Source of the DNA: Solibacillus sp040274725
GTDB taxonomy: Bacteria; Bacillota; Bacilli; Bacillales_A; Planococcaceae
DNA: 64,000 nt
Direction: 5' to 3'
Assembly (NCBI GenBank): GCA_040274725.1
Contig: JBEMAQ010000019.1
Span: 14,857-78,856 of the forward strand
Below are positions 1 to 8,358 of this stretch, in pieces. The position numbers and the translations under genes were made by a program. The notes below the pieces were generated by a model. That model did not search any database. It was not told the DNA's origin and saw only the letters and a program-made list of their open reading frames with translations. Each line of letters begins with the position of its first letter. Within the stretch, counting starts at the first letter, position 1.

Positions 1-335
1 TGCAGTTAAAGGAATCTTACATCGCGATTCGCGACGGTGAGGCATGGATTCGCAATATGCACATTAGTCCTTTTGAGCAGGGCAACCGCTTCAACCACGA
101 TCCACTACGTGAGCGCAAGCTACTGCTACATAAAAAGCAAATTAGCCAATTATTTGGCGCAGTAAAGCGTGACGGCTACACAATCATCCCGTTAAAAATT
201 TACATTAAGGACGGTTACGCAAAACTTTTAATCGGCCTTGGTAAAGGGAAAAAGGATTATGATAAGCGTCATGATATGCGCAGTAAAGACGCGAAACGTG
301 AGATTGAGCGTGCGTTTAAGGCAAGTAATCAATAA
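1..335 (+). CDS. smpB: SsrA-binding protein SmpB (3' part)
   Basis: This is the C-terminal part of SmpB, the small basic protein that binds tmRNA and carries it into stalled ribosomes for trans-translation. The frame is open from base 3, before the first ATG at 57, so the gene begins outside the window. Recognisable segments are IRDGEAWIRN, the HISPFEQGN loop, the RERKLLLHK stretch and the GKGKKDYDKRHD basic tail followed by a KR-rich helix, all typical of Firmicute SmpB. Its RNA partner ssrA lies about 6 kb downstream on the same strand, as is common in Bacilli. A strong terminator follows at 403-447. Confidence 0.97.
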   Translation, partial: QLKESYIAIRDGEAWIRNMHISPFEQGNRFNHDPLRERKLLLHKKQISQLFGAVKRDGYTIIPLKIYIKDGYAKLLIGLGKGKKDYDKRHDMRSKDAKREIERAFKASNQ

Positions 336-402
336 AATAATCAATTATGCCTTTAGCAATCGTATGTAATCTTAAATTAAAAGTTTTTTGTTGAAAAAAA
401 TT

Positions 403-447
403 AAAAGTATTCATGAGCAAAAATTCTAGCTCATGAATACTTTTTTT
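403..447 (+). terminator. Rho-independent terminator of smpB
   Basis: Arms 403-418 (AAAAGTATTCATGAGC) and 429-444 are exact reverse complements around a 10-nt loop, followed by a T run. The hairpin ends the smpB transcript before the rpiR promoter. Confidence 0.93.
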
Positions 448-507
448 GTTTTATGCAAAAATTTACTTTTCTAATAAATACAAAAATAAGAAATTTCAGA
501 ATATTTG

Positions 508-536
508 TTGCATTCAGCTGGAAGAAAGGGTAAATT
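508..536 (+). promoter_or_regulatory. Candidate sigma-A promoter of the rpiR operon
   Basis: TTGCAT at 508-513 and TAAATT at 531-536 are separated by 17 nt. The expected transcription start falls near 543-546, exactly where the palindromic operator candidate begins. Inferred from sequence only. Confidence 0.55.
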
Positions 537-545
537 AATGTTTAT

Positions 546-569
546 CAAATGAAGTTTGAACTTCATTTG
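546..569 (+). promoter_or_regulatory. Perfect palindrome, candidate RpiR operator
   Basis: Two 11-bp arms, CAAATGAAGTT (546-556) and AACTTCATTTG (559-569), form a perfect inverted repeat with a 2-bp spacer. It sits between the candidate promoter and the RBS of the RpiR-family regulator at 596. RpiR-family proteins bind such dyads and often control their own operon, so this is the obvious autoregulatory site. Confidence 0.65.
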
Positions 570-595
570 TATAAAAGTGAAGGAGTGACTTCTTT

Positions 596-1465
596 TTGAA
601 TCTGTACAACAACATAACAGAGCGCATTGAACAGCATTTTGCGAGTCTTTCAAAGGGGCAACAAAAGGTGGCGCGCTTTGTCCTAGACAATCCAACATAT
701 GTCGGTGTTCATGCGGCAAGCGATGTTGGCAAAAGTGCGGGAACGAGCGAGACGACGGTGATTCGCTTTTGCTACGCAATTGGCTTAGAAGGCTTTGCAC
801 AGCTTCAAAAGGAAGTGACGATGCATGTGTTTGCTAGCACTGCGAACAGCACCCTTAATAACTATGTAGCGTCAAAAGAACCCTTATTCCAAGATGCGCA
901 TTTAGCCGAAAAGGTAATGGGACAAATTAGCCAACAAATTGTTGCAGTCGCTGGCAAGGTGGACCCGCAACGATTTCAAGACTTCACGAAAAAACTGCAT
1001 GAGGCGGAGACAATTTATTTAATCGGCTCTGGTGCATCGCATTTTGCGGTGCAGTGGCTGCAATTTACGATGAATATTTTACGTCCGAACGTACAGCTTG
1101 TTGATACAGAGGCGAGTGCCCTTATCCGTACATTGCAGCAAATAAATGAGCGCGCGGTCGTCATGGTTGTATCCCTACACCGATATTCAAAGGAAACCAT
1201 TGCGCTTGCAAAGGTCTTTCAACAGCAGGGTGCGCATGTGATGGCGATTACCGATTCGAGTGTCGCGCCGGTGCATCCGTACGCGAATACAACATTTGTC
1301 CTGCAACAGGCAGAGCTGTCGACCATTGATCTTATGCCGACACTAATCGCCTTTATGAACACGCTCGTAGCCGGCATGATGTCGCACGATACCGCGTATT
1401 ATAACAAACAGCGCAAAGCATTTGATGATTTTCAAAATAGCTTTTTAGCTGATCGATGGAGTTGA
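596..1465 (+). CDS. MurR/RpiR family transcriptional regulator
   Basis: This is a 289-aa regulator with an N-terminal RpiR-type helix-turn-helix (about residues 1-77; S-x-G-Q-x-x-V-A-x-F motif, then SAGTSETTVIRFCYAIGLEGF) and a C-terminal SIS sugar-phosphate isomerase-fold domain (about 120-260; IYLIGSGASHFAVQW). Members sense a small metabolite through SIS and repress or activate adjacent catabolic genes. It starts at TTG 596, preceded by AAGGAGTG at 580-587. It leads a tightly packed cluster for N-acylated amino acids, so its ligand is probably an intermediate of that pathway rather than a sugar phosphate (inference). The palindrome at 546-569 is the likely target. Its end overlaps the RBS region of the next gene. 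Confidence 0.9.
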   Translation: MNLYNNITERIEQHFASLSKGQQKVARFVLDNPTYVGVHAASDVGKSAGTSETTVIRFCYAIGLEGFAQLQKEVTMHVFASTANSTLNNYVASKEPLFQDAHLAEKVMGQISQQIVAVAGKVDPQRFQDFTKKLHEAETIYLIGSGASHFAVQWLQFTMNILRPNVQLVDTEASALIRTLQQINERAVVMVVSLHRYSKETIALAKVFQQQGAHVMAITDSSVAPVHPYANTTFVLQQAELSTIDLMPTLIAFMNTLVAGMMSHDTAYYNKQRKAFDDFQNSFLADRWS

Positions 1466-1470
1466 ATGAT

Positions 1471-2574
1471 ATGAATTTACTTGAAATATTTGAGCACCTG
1501 CATACCCATCCTGAGCCGAGCTGGCAGGAGATTGATACAACGAATTATTTAGCACAGCAACTGCGTGACATAGGCTTATCGCCCGTGACGTTTGATGATA
1601 TGACAGGGCTTTATGTTGATATTGGCGAAGGGATACCGCGCGTCGGTTTCCGTACGGATATTGACTCGTTATGGCAGGAGGTAGACGGTGAGTTTAAGGC
1701 GAATCACTCATGTGGACATGACGGTCATATGACGATGGCACTCGGGATTGCCTATGAATTATCGCGAAAAACATTGCCAGGCGCGGTACGTATTTTATTT
1801 CAGCCAGCAGAAGAGAAGGCAGCCGGTGCGAATGCATTTGTGGAAAAGGGTGTAATCGACTCACTCGAATTTTTATACGGTGCACATGTTCGCCCGCTTG
1901 TTGAACTTGCGGATGGTCATCATGCACCCGCACTCTATCACGGTGCGGCGAAGCTCATTACAGGTACGATTACAGGTGTTGAAGCACACGGCGCACGTCC
2001 TGAGCAGGGTGTTAACGCAATTGAAGTAGCCGCGGCGCTTATCGACGCGATGAAGCGCATTTGGCTGAGCCCAAATGACTCCGCCTCCATTAAAATGACG
2101 CAGCTACAAGCAGGCGGCGCATCAACAAATATTATTCCGGGCACGGCGACATTTAGCATTGATATGCGCGCACAGACAAATGAAACGATGGCCGAATTGT
2201 CAATCGGCTTTCAAAAGGCAATTGATGCAGTGAGTACATTATATGGTGCAGCAATTACAACAACAGTCGGCGCACATATTGCCGCTGCAACCGTACATGA
2301 CGAGGCAAAAGCAATCTTGCGCCAAGCGATTATTGACACAGTTGGCGCGGAAAATTGTGCACCAGACGTCGTGACACCAGGCGGCGAGGATTTTCACTTT
2401 TACGCGTATAAGCGCCCAAATCTAAAAACAACGATGCTCGGCCTTGGCTGTGGCGTCACACCTGGCTTGCATCATCCACATATGACATTCAACCGAGAGC
2501 AGCTTGCGGTCGGTGTTGAAATTTTGACGCATACAATAATAAGCACGCTAGCACATATAAAGGAAGCGAAATAA
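1471..2574 (+). CDS. M20 family amidohydrolase (probable N-succinyl/N-acyl-L-amino acid hydrolase)
   Basis: This is a zinc-dependent M20D-type amidohydrolase of about 367 aa. Metal-site motifs are NHSCGHDGHMTMALG, PAEEKAAGA with the catalytic Glu pair, and PGGEDFHFY near the C-terminus; a dimerisation (lid) domain lies between. An upstream in-frame ATG at 1456 exists, but GGAG at 1458-1461 stands 9 nt before ATG 1471, so 1471 is preferred. In Geobacillus an M20 protein beside a GNAT and an NSAR/OSBS enzyme hydrolyses N-succinyl-L-amino acids as the last, irreversible step of D- to L-amino-acid conversion. The same set follows here, so that role is inferred. Hippurate- or IAA-conjugate-type hydrolysis is the alternative. 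Confidence 0.88.
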   Translation: MNLLEIFEHLHTHPEPSWQEIDTTNYLAQQLRDIGLSPVTFDDMTGLYVDIGEGIPRVGFRTDIDSLWQEVDGEFKANHSCGHDGHMTMALGIAYELSRKTLPGAVRILFQPAEEKAAGANAFVEKGVIDSLEFLYGAHVRPLVELADGHHAPALYHGAAKLITGTITGVEAHGARPEQGVNAIEVAAALIDAMKRIWLSPNDSASIKMTQLQAGGASTNIIPGTATFSIDMRAQTNETMAELSIGFQKAIDAVSTLYGAAITTTVGAHIAAATVHDEAKAILRQAIIDTVGAENCAPDVVTPGGEDFHFYAYKRPNLKTTMLGLGCGVTPGLHHPHMTFNREQLAVGVEILTHTIISTLAHIKEAK

Positions 2575-2575
2575 C

Positions 2576-3385
2576 ATGATAGCAATACAAGAATTAACGA
2601 CAGTACAACAAATGGAGCAGGTGCAACAGCTAGAAGAACGTGTCTGGCAAATTGCTCCGCTCCCAACGCATCAAACATTAACAGCTATTAAGCACGGCGG
2701 CATACTTGTCGGTGCCTATGACGGCGAGCAGCTAATCGGCTTTAGCTACGGTTTTGCGGCATTTAAGGACGGCAAAACCTATCTTTGCTCACATATGCTC
2801 GGCATTGACGAAAACTACCGCTCACAGCAAATCGGCGAAAAGTTAAAGCACGCCCAGCGCGAAATTGCGATTCGAAAAGGCTATGACCTCATGGTATGGA
2901 CATTTGATCCACTTGAAACGCGCAACGGCTATTTAAACTTAACGAAGCTAAACGGCATTTGCGACACGTATTTTGTAAACTGCTACGGCGAAATGCAGGA
3001 CGGCTTTAATAAAGGCTTACCATCTGATCGTTTTGAGGTGCATTGGCATTTGAAATCGGACTATGTAGAAAAGCAGTTAGAGCCAGAGACGGAGGGCGCG
3101 GTGGCACTTGCAGAAATCGTATTTGACGCGAAAGACTTACCTACATTAGAAAATGCGCACTTTACAGATTTAAGTGCACCTGTTTATGCACTACCGGTAC
3201 CAAAGGACTTCCAAAGTTTAAAGGCGATTAGCCAGGAGCACGCAATGCATTGGCGATTACAAACACGCGCGGCATGCGAAAGTCTATTTGCAGCAGGCTA
3301 CGCAGCAGTACGCATTCAGAAACAACAAAACTACAACGAATATATTTTTGTGAAAAAACAAATGTTAGCACTTGGAGGGCAATAA
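2576..3385 (+). CDS. GNAT family acyltransferase (probable D-amino acid N-succinyltransferase)
   Basis: This is a 269-aa GNAT-fold protein that starts 1 nt after the preceding stop. The acyl-CoA region is visible as LCSHMLGIDENYRSQQIGEKL (V/I-x-x-x-x-R-x-x-G-I/L-G-x-x-L type), followed by MVWTFDPLETRNGYLN, a signature of the subgroup that accompanies N-acylamino-acid racemases. In the described pathway this enzyme transfers succinyl from succinyl-CoA to a D-amino acid before racemisation. Substrate is not readable from sequence. The next gene's RBS (GGAGGG, 3374-3379) lies inside the 3' end, indicating translational coupling. Confidence 0.85.
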   Translation: MIAIQELTTVQQMEQVQQLEERVWQIAPLPTHQTLTAIKHGGILVGAYDGEQLIGFSYGFAAFKDGKTYLCSHMLGIDENYRSQQIGEKLKHAQREIAIRKGYDLMVWTFDPLETRNGYLNLTKLNGICDTYFVNCYGEMQDGFNKGLPSDRFEVHWHLKSDYVEKQLEPETEGAVALAEIVFDAKDLPTLENAHFTDLSAPVYALPVPKDFQSLKAISQEHAMHWRLQTRAACESLFAAGYAAVRIQKQQNYNEYIFVKKQMLALGGQ

Positions 3386-3386
3386 T

Positions 3387-4493
3387 ATGAAAATTACAGA
3401 CATTACAATCCGCCATCTACAAATGGATTTAAAAGCACCATTCACAACAAGCTTCGGTACATTTACGAAAAAGGATTTCTTATTGCTTGAGGCAAAAGAC
3501 GAGTCAGGCACAATTGGCTGGGGGGAATCGGTGGCATTCCACTCACCTTGGTACAATGAGGAAACATTAAAAACTAACTGGCACATGCTGGAGGATTATT
3601 TAATCCCACTTATTTTACATAAGGAAATTAACCACCCAGACGAAGTAAGCGAATTATTTGAGCCAATGCGCAAAAATAACATGGCGAAATCAACAATTGA
3701 AGGTGCGATTTGGGACATTTACGCACAGCAAACAAACCAAACACTCGCACAAGCACTTGGCGGTAAAAAGGATAAAATCGAGGTCGGCATTAGCATCGGC
3801 ATCCAAAAATCAATTGATCACTTAGTCGCGCTTGTTGATGAATATGTCAACGAGGGCTACAAACGCATTAAAGTGAAAATTAAGCCAGGCTGGGACGTGG
3901 ATGTGATGCGCACGCTACGTGAAAAGTTCCCGAATGTGGCTATCATGGCTGATGCAAACTCTGCATATCGTTTAGAAGATGCAGAACTCTTAAAACAACT
4001 TGATGAGTTCAACTTAACAATGGTCGAGCAGCCACTTGCTTCAGACGACATTATCGACCATGCGACACTACAAAAACAAATGACAACACCAATCTGCTTA
4101 GACGAAAGTATTCACTCGCTAGAGGATGCGCGTAAAGCAATCGAAATCGGCGCGACAAAAATTATTAACATTAAAATCGGCCGTGTCGGCGGTTTGACAG
4201 AAGCGAAAAAAATCCATGACTACTGCGAGGATAAAGGTATTCCTGTATGGTGTGGTGGCATGTTAGAGTCTGGAATTGGCCGCGCGCATAATGTTGCGCT
4301 GACAACTTTATCAAACTTTATCCTACCAGGCGACACAGCGAGCTCAAACCGCTACTGGGAAAAGGATATTATCGAGCCTGAAGTTGTGGCAGTGAACGGT
4401 TACATTGACGTACCGCAAACAGCAGGCATTGGCTATAAAGTAAACGTGGACACAGTAGAATCATACACAGTGGAGAAAAAGTCTTATAAATAA
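3387..4493 (+). CDS. N-succinylamino acid racemase / o-succinylbenzoate synthase family enzyme
   Basis: This is a 368-aa enolase-superfamily protein of the muconate lactonising subgroup. Catalytic features are the KVKIK lysine motif, three metal ligands in MADANSAY (Asp), MVEQPL (Glu) and CLDESI (Asp), and the second catalytic Lys in INIKIGRVGG. This pattern is shared by MenC (OSBS) and by NSAR/N-acylamino-acid racemases. No men genes are nearby, while GNAT and M20 genes are directly upstream, which favours the racemase role. Start ATG 3387 is chosen over TTG 3372 because GGAGGG at 3374-3379 is a properly spaced RBS. Promiscuous OSBS activity is expected for the family. Confidence 0.88.
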   Translation: MKITDITIRHLQMDLKAPFTTSFGTFTKKDFLLLEAKDESGTIGWGESVAFHSPWYNEETLKTNWHMLEDYLIPLILHKEINHPDEVSELFEPMRKNNMAKSTIEGAIWDIYAQQTNQTLAQALGGKKDKIEVGISIGIQKSIDHLVALVDEYVNEGYKRIKVKIKPGWDVDVMRTLREKFPNVAIMADANSAYRLEDAELLKQLDEFNLTMVEQPLASDDIIDHATLQKQMTTPICLDESIHSLEDARKAIEIGATKIINIKIGRVGGLTEAKKIHDYCEDKGIPVWCGGMLESGIGRAHNVALTTLSNFILPGDTASSNRYWEKDIIEPEVVAVNGYIDVPQTAGIGYKVNVDTVESYTVEKKSYK

Positions 4494-4502
4494 GAAGTTT
4501 GT

Positions 4503-4540
4503 CCTTAAGCATGCACGATGCTTGAGGCTCTCTTTTAGGA
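4503..4540 (+). terminator. Hairpin between racemase and YkvI genes
   Basis: CCTTAAGCAT (4503-4512) pairs with ATGCTTGAGG (4518-4527) with one G-T pair, followed by a C/T-rich stretch. The T run is weak, so it may be a partial terminator or an mRNA-stability element that lowers expression of the following transporter. Confidence 0.45.
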
Positions 4541-4584
4541 TTTTAATTCTGAAAATTTAAAATAAATAGAGAGATTAGGGTGAA

Positions 4585-5637
4585 ATGATGAAAAAAAGTT
4601 TACAAATAGGTGGAGCATTTGTCGGACTAATTGTCGGCGCTGGCTTTGCCTCTGGTCAGGAAATACTGCAATACTTCACGAGTTTCGGTACATTGGGCAT
4701 CATCGGCGCGGTCGTTGCAGCACTTGCCTTCGCATTTTTAGGCATGACGCTTGCCCAGCTCGGCTCAGATTTACAAACACAATCGCATAAAGGTGTAATT
4801 TATCACATCGGCGGTCGCTATTTAGGTGTTATTTTAGATGTACTCATCACGTTCTTCCTATTCGGCGTAGCAGTTGTGATGTTCGCGGGCTCAGGCTCTA
4901 CATTTAACCAAATGTTCGGCATTGATCCAATGGTCGGCAGTATTATTATGGTCGCACTAACAATTGGTACACTACTTTTAAATGTAAAAAATATCATTAA
5001 TATTATCGCGGCTGTTACACCTTATTTAATGGCGATTATTTTTGTTATTTTAGTCTACTCAATCTTCACGATGGATCTCACATGGGCAGAGGCCAATACA
5101 CTTGCGCAGGAACAACCGGCCGCTGCAGGTAACTGGCTACTAGGCGCGGCGCTTTATGTGTCGTATAACTTAGCTGCCGGTGCGGCGATGCTAATCGTCA
5201 TGGGCGGTACAGTGAAGGACCGTAAAGTTGCAGGTCTTGGCGGCGTATTTGGTGGGCTTATGCTAGGGGTATTAATCTTACTAATTAATATCGCATTGTT
5301 TGTAAAGATGGACGTAATCGCAGGTGTGGATATGCCGACACTTGAGTTAGCGAATCAAATTCATCCGGCAGTCGGTATGCTAATGTCCATCGCACTGCTA
5401 GGTATGATGTACAACACAGCGGTGGGGATGTTCTTCACATTTACAGTACGCTTCTTCGCACCAGAATCAAAATCTTTCAAACCAGCCGTTATTGTTGTTG
5501 GTTTAGCAGGATTTTTTGCAAGTTTAGTAGGCTTCACGAACTTAGTTGGTAAGGTTTATTCGACGATGGGTTATCTTGGGTTTGCGTTGATTGCAGTAAC
5601 ATTACTAGCTTGGGTAAGAAGAGGGAAAACAGCATAA
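4585..5637 (+). CDS. YkvI family membrane transporter-like protein
   Basis: This is a 350-aa, very hydrophobic protein with about ten predicted membrane helices. It begins MMKKSLQIGGAFVGLIVGAG, followed by FASGQEILQYF; the unwound-helix G-x-G-x-G-x-A-S-G-Q-E pattern is typical of the YkvI/APC-superfamily (LeuT-fold) group. Substrates for this family are largely unknown. It follows the racemase after 91 nt and is on the same strand, so it is a reasonable candidate for uptake of the D- or N-acyl-amino acids processed by the upstream enzymes (inference). The RBS is AGGGTGA at 4577-4583; ATG 4588 is an equally possible start. Confidence 0.82.
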   Translation: MMKKSLQIGGAFVGLIVGAGFASGQEILQYFTSFGTLGIIGAVVAALAFAFLGMTLAQLGSDLQTQSHKGVIYHIGGRYLGVILDVLITFFLFGVAVVMFAGSGSTFNQMFGIDPMVGSIIMVALTIGTLLLNVKNIINIIAAVTPYLMAIIFVILVYSIFTMDLTWAEANTLAQEQPAAAGNWLLGAALYVSYNLAAGAAMLIVMGGTVKDRKVAGLGGVFGGLMLGVLILLINIALFVKMDVIAGVDMPTLELANQIHPAVGMLMSIALLGMMYNTAVGMFFTFTVRFFAPESKSFKPAVIVVGLAGFFASLVGFTNLVGKVYSTMGYLGFALIAVTLLAWVRRGKTA

Positions 5638-5643
5638 AATTTG

Positions 5644-5673
5644 GCGCATTTCTTAACGGAAATGCGCTTTTTT
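5644..5673 (+). terminator. Rho-independent terminator after YkvI gene
   Basis: GCGCATTTC (5644-5652) and GAAATGCGC (5659-5667) form a perfect 9-bp stem with a 6-nt loop followed by six Ts. Confidence 0.95.
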
Positions 5674-6315
5674 GGTCCAAAATAGACATGTTTGGTTGGG
5701 GCTACTTATTATTTTTGAGCGAAATTTACTATGAATGTAGAGCTGGAGATTGTGTGGTCATGGTGTGTTTTATGCAGCTTTGGCATATATCTAGCGCATG
5801 ATTAATGAACTGGAGTGAAAATTATATTTTTAACGTATAACTATCTTGCTGTGTAATGGATGAGGCATAGATAATTGAGCGTGATTCATTAAGGTTTTGC
5901 TAAAAATTTTTTACACATTTGTTTGCAGCGAATAATAAAAAAGTGAAAAAGCTTGTTTTGGCGAGATTGATATACAACTTATCAATAAATATGTGCCATT
6001 TTGGGTCAAAAGTAGCAATTTGGCACTTATAAATAAATATGTTGTATGTTAATTTTGGAAAATCGCTATTTTTGTGTTTGGAAATTTTTTTGCAAAAGAA
6101 ATTACGAATAATTTTTGGGGCGTGAAAATTACGAGGAAGGATTTGAAATTGGTGCGCGGAAAAATTTGCATAGTCAATGAAATGAGTGGAAATACTTGAT
6201 GTTTCCCGCTTTTTGACTTATACTAAATCTACATTAGCCAGTGTGTGCCTACTCATACGGTACACGTTTACGAGCAATTCATTTTGCTTGACCGAAACAC
6301 TCGGGTATTTTACTC
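5674..6315. other. AT-rich intergenic region upstream of ssrA
   Basis: No convincing gene was found in these 640 bases; short open frames lack an RBS or run into ssrA. The region holds a nested inverted repeat (5972-6047, separate entry). TTGACT at 6213-6218 and TTGACC at 6288-6293 are possible -35 elements for ssrA, but neither has a clean -10 at 17 nt, so the ssrA promoter is left open. Confidence 0.5.
5972..6047. repeat. Nested inverted repeat upstream of ssrA
   Basis: Outer arms ATACAAC (5972-5978) and GTTGTAT (6041-6047) enclose inner arms GTGCCA (5993-5998) and TGGCAC (6021-6026), with AATAAATAT copies between them on both sides. It could be an extended cruciform, a protein-binding site or the relic of a small mobile element. 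Confidence 0.5.
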
Positions 6316-6668
6316 GGGGACGTTACGGATTCGACAGGGGTGGTTCAAGCTCTGGTCGCGCGTCGGAGGTCTCGTCTTCGTCATCAACGGAAGTTATATA
6401 ATAACTGGCAAACAACAAAACTTAGCTTTCGCAGCGTAAGCTCGTAGGCGCTCGGCCTCTGCATCGCCCATGTGCAGAATCGTCGGGCTCAACTTTAGTG
6501 GGATACGATTACTGGTGCCACCTGAGTCAGTAGTAAGAGACTAGTAGGTTAGCGATCTAGACGCCTGTTTACCGGCATACAGACTCGTGAAATCAAATAG
6601 GTAGACTACACGCGTAGAAGCCGGCGTATTGGAGCCTTTGGACGCGGGTTCGACTCCCGCCGTCTCCA
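6316..6668 (+). ncRNA. ssrA: Transfer-messenger RNA (tmRNA)
   Basis: This is the full-length tmRNA that rescues stalled ribosomes with SmpB. The 5' end has the conserved GGGGACGUUACGGAUUCGACAG, and the 3' end has the T-arm GGTTCGACTCCCGCC and an encoded CCA at 6666-6668. The tag reading frame resumes at GGC 6407 and ends at TAA 6437-6439, encoding GKQQNLAFAA, so the mature tag would be A-GKQQNLAFAA. The C-terminal FAA replaces the LAA common in other Bacillus tags. The 3' end is the attachment site of the island beginning at 6669, and the integration restores an intact tmRNA 3' end. Confidence 0.97.
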
Positions 6669-6674
6669 TACATA
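6647..6674 (+). repeat. Attachment site copy 1 (attL) at the ssrA 3' end
   Basis: A 28-bp stretch starting GGTTCGACTCCCGCC and ending CCATACATA is identical to 25043-25070. Its first 23 bases are identical to 30263-30285. It spans the tmRNA T-arm and CCA end, a classic tyrosine-integrase target. Confidence 0.9.
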
Positions 6675-6695
6675 GGAAATCAAATGATTTCACAG

Positions 6696-6737
6696 AGTGT
6701 CAAAACCCTTGATAATACAGGGTTTTGGCACTTTTTT
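6696..6737 (+). terminator. Rho-independent terminator after ssrA
   Basis: AGTGTCAAAACCC (6696-6708) pairs with GGGTTTTGGCACT (6720-6732), followed by Ts. A closely similar hairpin stands at 30311-30350, behind the third ssrA-end copy, so the element appears to bring a replacement terminator for the gene it interrupts. Confidence 0.92.
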
Positions 6738-6805
6738 AATTTCATTGAGTTTCATCTAATTTTATCGAAAAATAGTCAATTTGTAGTCAAAAAATAGTCA
6801 GAAAC

Positions 6806-7972
6806 TCAACCTTCTAAATAGTCCACAAACTTTTGTATAGCGCCTTCCTTCGCCTTTTTCGTGACGTGTGTATAAATGTCTAAAGTAGTCTTTACGTCAG
6901 AGTGGCCAAGGCGATCTTGTACCTCTTTAATGCTTGCACCAGCTTCGAATAATAAAGAACAGTGCGTATGACGTAAACCATGAGGTGATACACGCTTTAG
7001 CGAATATTTGTTTTGCACACTATACATCCACTTTTGTACTTGCACAGGCTGAATATATTCATTTTTAGTATTACTAAATATCAATTGATTTTTCTTTAGC
7101 GTGTTGATACCAAGTTGAATATATTGCTGCTTCTGTAGTTTGTTCCATTCTTTTAATATGGTAAGAGTGGTCTCATCTAGCTTGATTGTACGCGGCTTAC
7201 CGGTTTTAGTTGTTTTCAAATAAAGCTGAGTTTGTTTGCCGCGCCCTATTGCTTTATTAATTGTAAGTTCGTTATTTATAAAGCTTACATCATTCCAAGT
7301 TAATGCTAGTGCTTCGCTTTTACGCATCCCTGTATATGAAATCAGGCGTAATAAGGCAAAGGCTTTGAATGGAAGATGCTCTTTCGCGTTATTTAAAAAG
7401 GTAATGAGCTCGTCTTTGATATAAAAATTTTCTTTACCTTCTTTTGTATTTTCAGTAAAGGTTTTTTTCACTTTTGTCTCAACATGTGTGAATGGATTCG
7501 TTTGAAGAAAGCCGTGTACGATAGCGAAGTCTAGTACTTTCTTTGCATACGATTTAATTGTACGAGCTTTTTGTACTTTAGCAGCCCACTCGTTATAGTG
7601 CTTTTGGCAAAGTGCGATTGTTATTTTTTCAATACGGTAATTTCCCATTGCTGGTAGGATATGATTTTTGAAGTAGCCAACTGTTTTAACGAAGGTGCTT
7701 TCTTCAACTGTTTTTTCGTATTGTGTAACCCAAAGCTCGTACACTTCCTGATATGTTTCCGCGCTTTTTTGCTTGTAGGAGCCTTCAGATACTTGGAGTT
7801 TGATGCGGGCTAAAGCCAGCTCTGCTTCTTTTTTTGTTTTGAAGCCACGACGAGTAGTATTTTTGGCTTTACCAGTCAGTTCATCTGTGCCTAAAAAGAC
7901 ACGGAACATATATAATGTTTTACCATCTTTATTTTTGTAGCTTTTGATTGGTAAGGAATTTTTTTTAGTCAT
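6806..7972 (-). CDS. int: Tyrosine recombinase, island integrase
   Basis: This is a 388-aa phage-type integrase that reads toward the ssrA 3' end. Domains in order are an arm-binding AP2-like N-terminus (about 1-60), a SAM-like core-binding domain (about 70-165) and a catalytic domain (about 185-388). Catalytic residues are Arg217 (SYTGMRKSEAL), His331/Arg334 (HGLRHTHCS), His357 (RLGHSDV) and the nucleophile Tyr367 (LDIYTHV). An AGGAGG RBS precedes the ATG. Position next to attL and completeness make it the enzyme that most likely inserts the island at 6669. It may also mobilise the second element, whose own integrase is truncated. Confidence 0.96.
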   Translation of the reverse strand: MTKKNSLPIKSYKNKDGKTLYMFRVFLGTDELTGKAKNTTRRGFKTKKEAELALARIKLQVSEGSYKQKSAETYQEVYELWVTQYEKTVEESTFVKTVGYFKNHILPAMGNYRIEKITIALCQKHYNEWAAKVQKARTIKSYAKKVLDFAIVHGFLQTNPFTHVETKVKKTFTENTKEGKENFYIKDELITFLNNAKEHLPFKAFALLRLISYTGMRKSEALALTWNDVSFINNELTINKAIGRGKQTQLYLKTTKTGKPRTIKLDETTLTILKEWNKLQKQQYIQLGINTLKKNQLIFSNTKNEYIQPVQVQKWMYSVQNKYSLKRVSPHGLRHTHCSLLFEAGASIKEVQDRLGHSDVKTTLDIYTHVTKKAKEGAIQKFVDYLEG

Positions 7973-8073
7973 GGTAGTCCTCCTAATATCGTTGCGGGGG
8001 CAAGATAAAAGAGAGGATATATCCTCACAGTTATAATATATAATTTAACTGGGAAAAAATCCTCTCTAAGCAT

Positions 8074-8358
8074 TTAAAAGCTATGATCTTCTAGAAAGCG
8101 ATCAATTTCTTTACGGGAAACGCGTTTAATACCGTCGATTTCGCAAATTTTTAAACCGTGTACTCGGAATTTTATGAAAGTGTTATAAGAGACTCCAGCG
8201 TATTTTGCTGCTTCAGTTAAGCTTAACCATTCATTTGATTGTAGGCTGGATAATTTTTGTTCAATTGTATTAATTATTTTGGAAGTAAATTGACTTTCAT
8301 GGTCTACAAGGTAATCTAGATTAATCTGTCTCATCAACATCATCTTCTTTCTCGCCAT
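8074..8358 (-). CDS. Excisionase-like helix-turn-helix protein
   Basis: This is a 94-aa protein with a C-terminal MerR/excisionase-type HTH (WLSLTEAAKYAGVSYNTFIKF, then IDGIKRVSRKEIDRFL). Such proteins bend att DNA and bias the integrase toward excision. It lies between the helicase gene and int on the same strand and overlaps the helicase 3' end by 38 bp, which suggests coupled translation. Starts at 8343, 8340 or 8334 (Met6, Met7, Met9) are also possible. It may instead act as a regulator of the int region. Confidence 0.8.
   Translation of the reverse strand: MARKKMMLMRQINLDYLVDHESQFTSKIINTIEQKLSSLQSNEWLSLTEAAKYAGVSYNTFIKFRVHGLKICEIDGIKRVSRKEIDRFLEDHSF

Noticed and set aside
5610..5801. 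63-codon open frame overlapping the YkvI gene end
   Set aside because: It lacks an RBS, crosses the terminator at 5644-5673 and has no protein character.
6186..6439. Two short plus-strand open frames across the start of ssrA
   Set aside because: They run into the tmRNA body; only the tag segment 6407-6439 is translated, and by the tmRNA mechanism.
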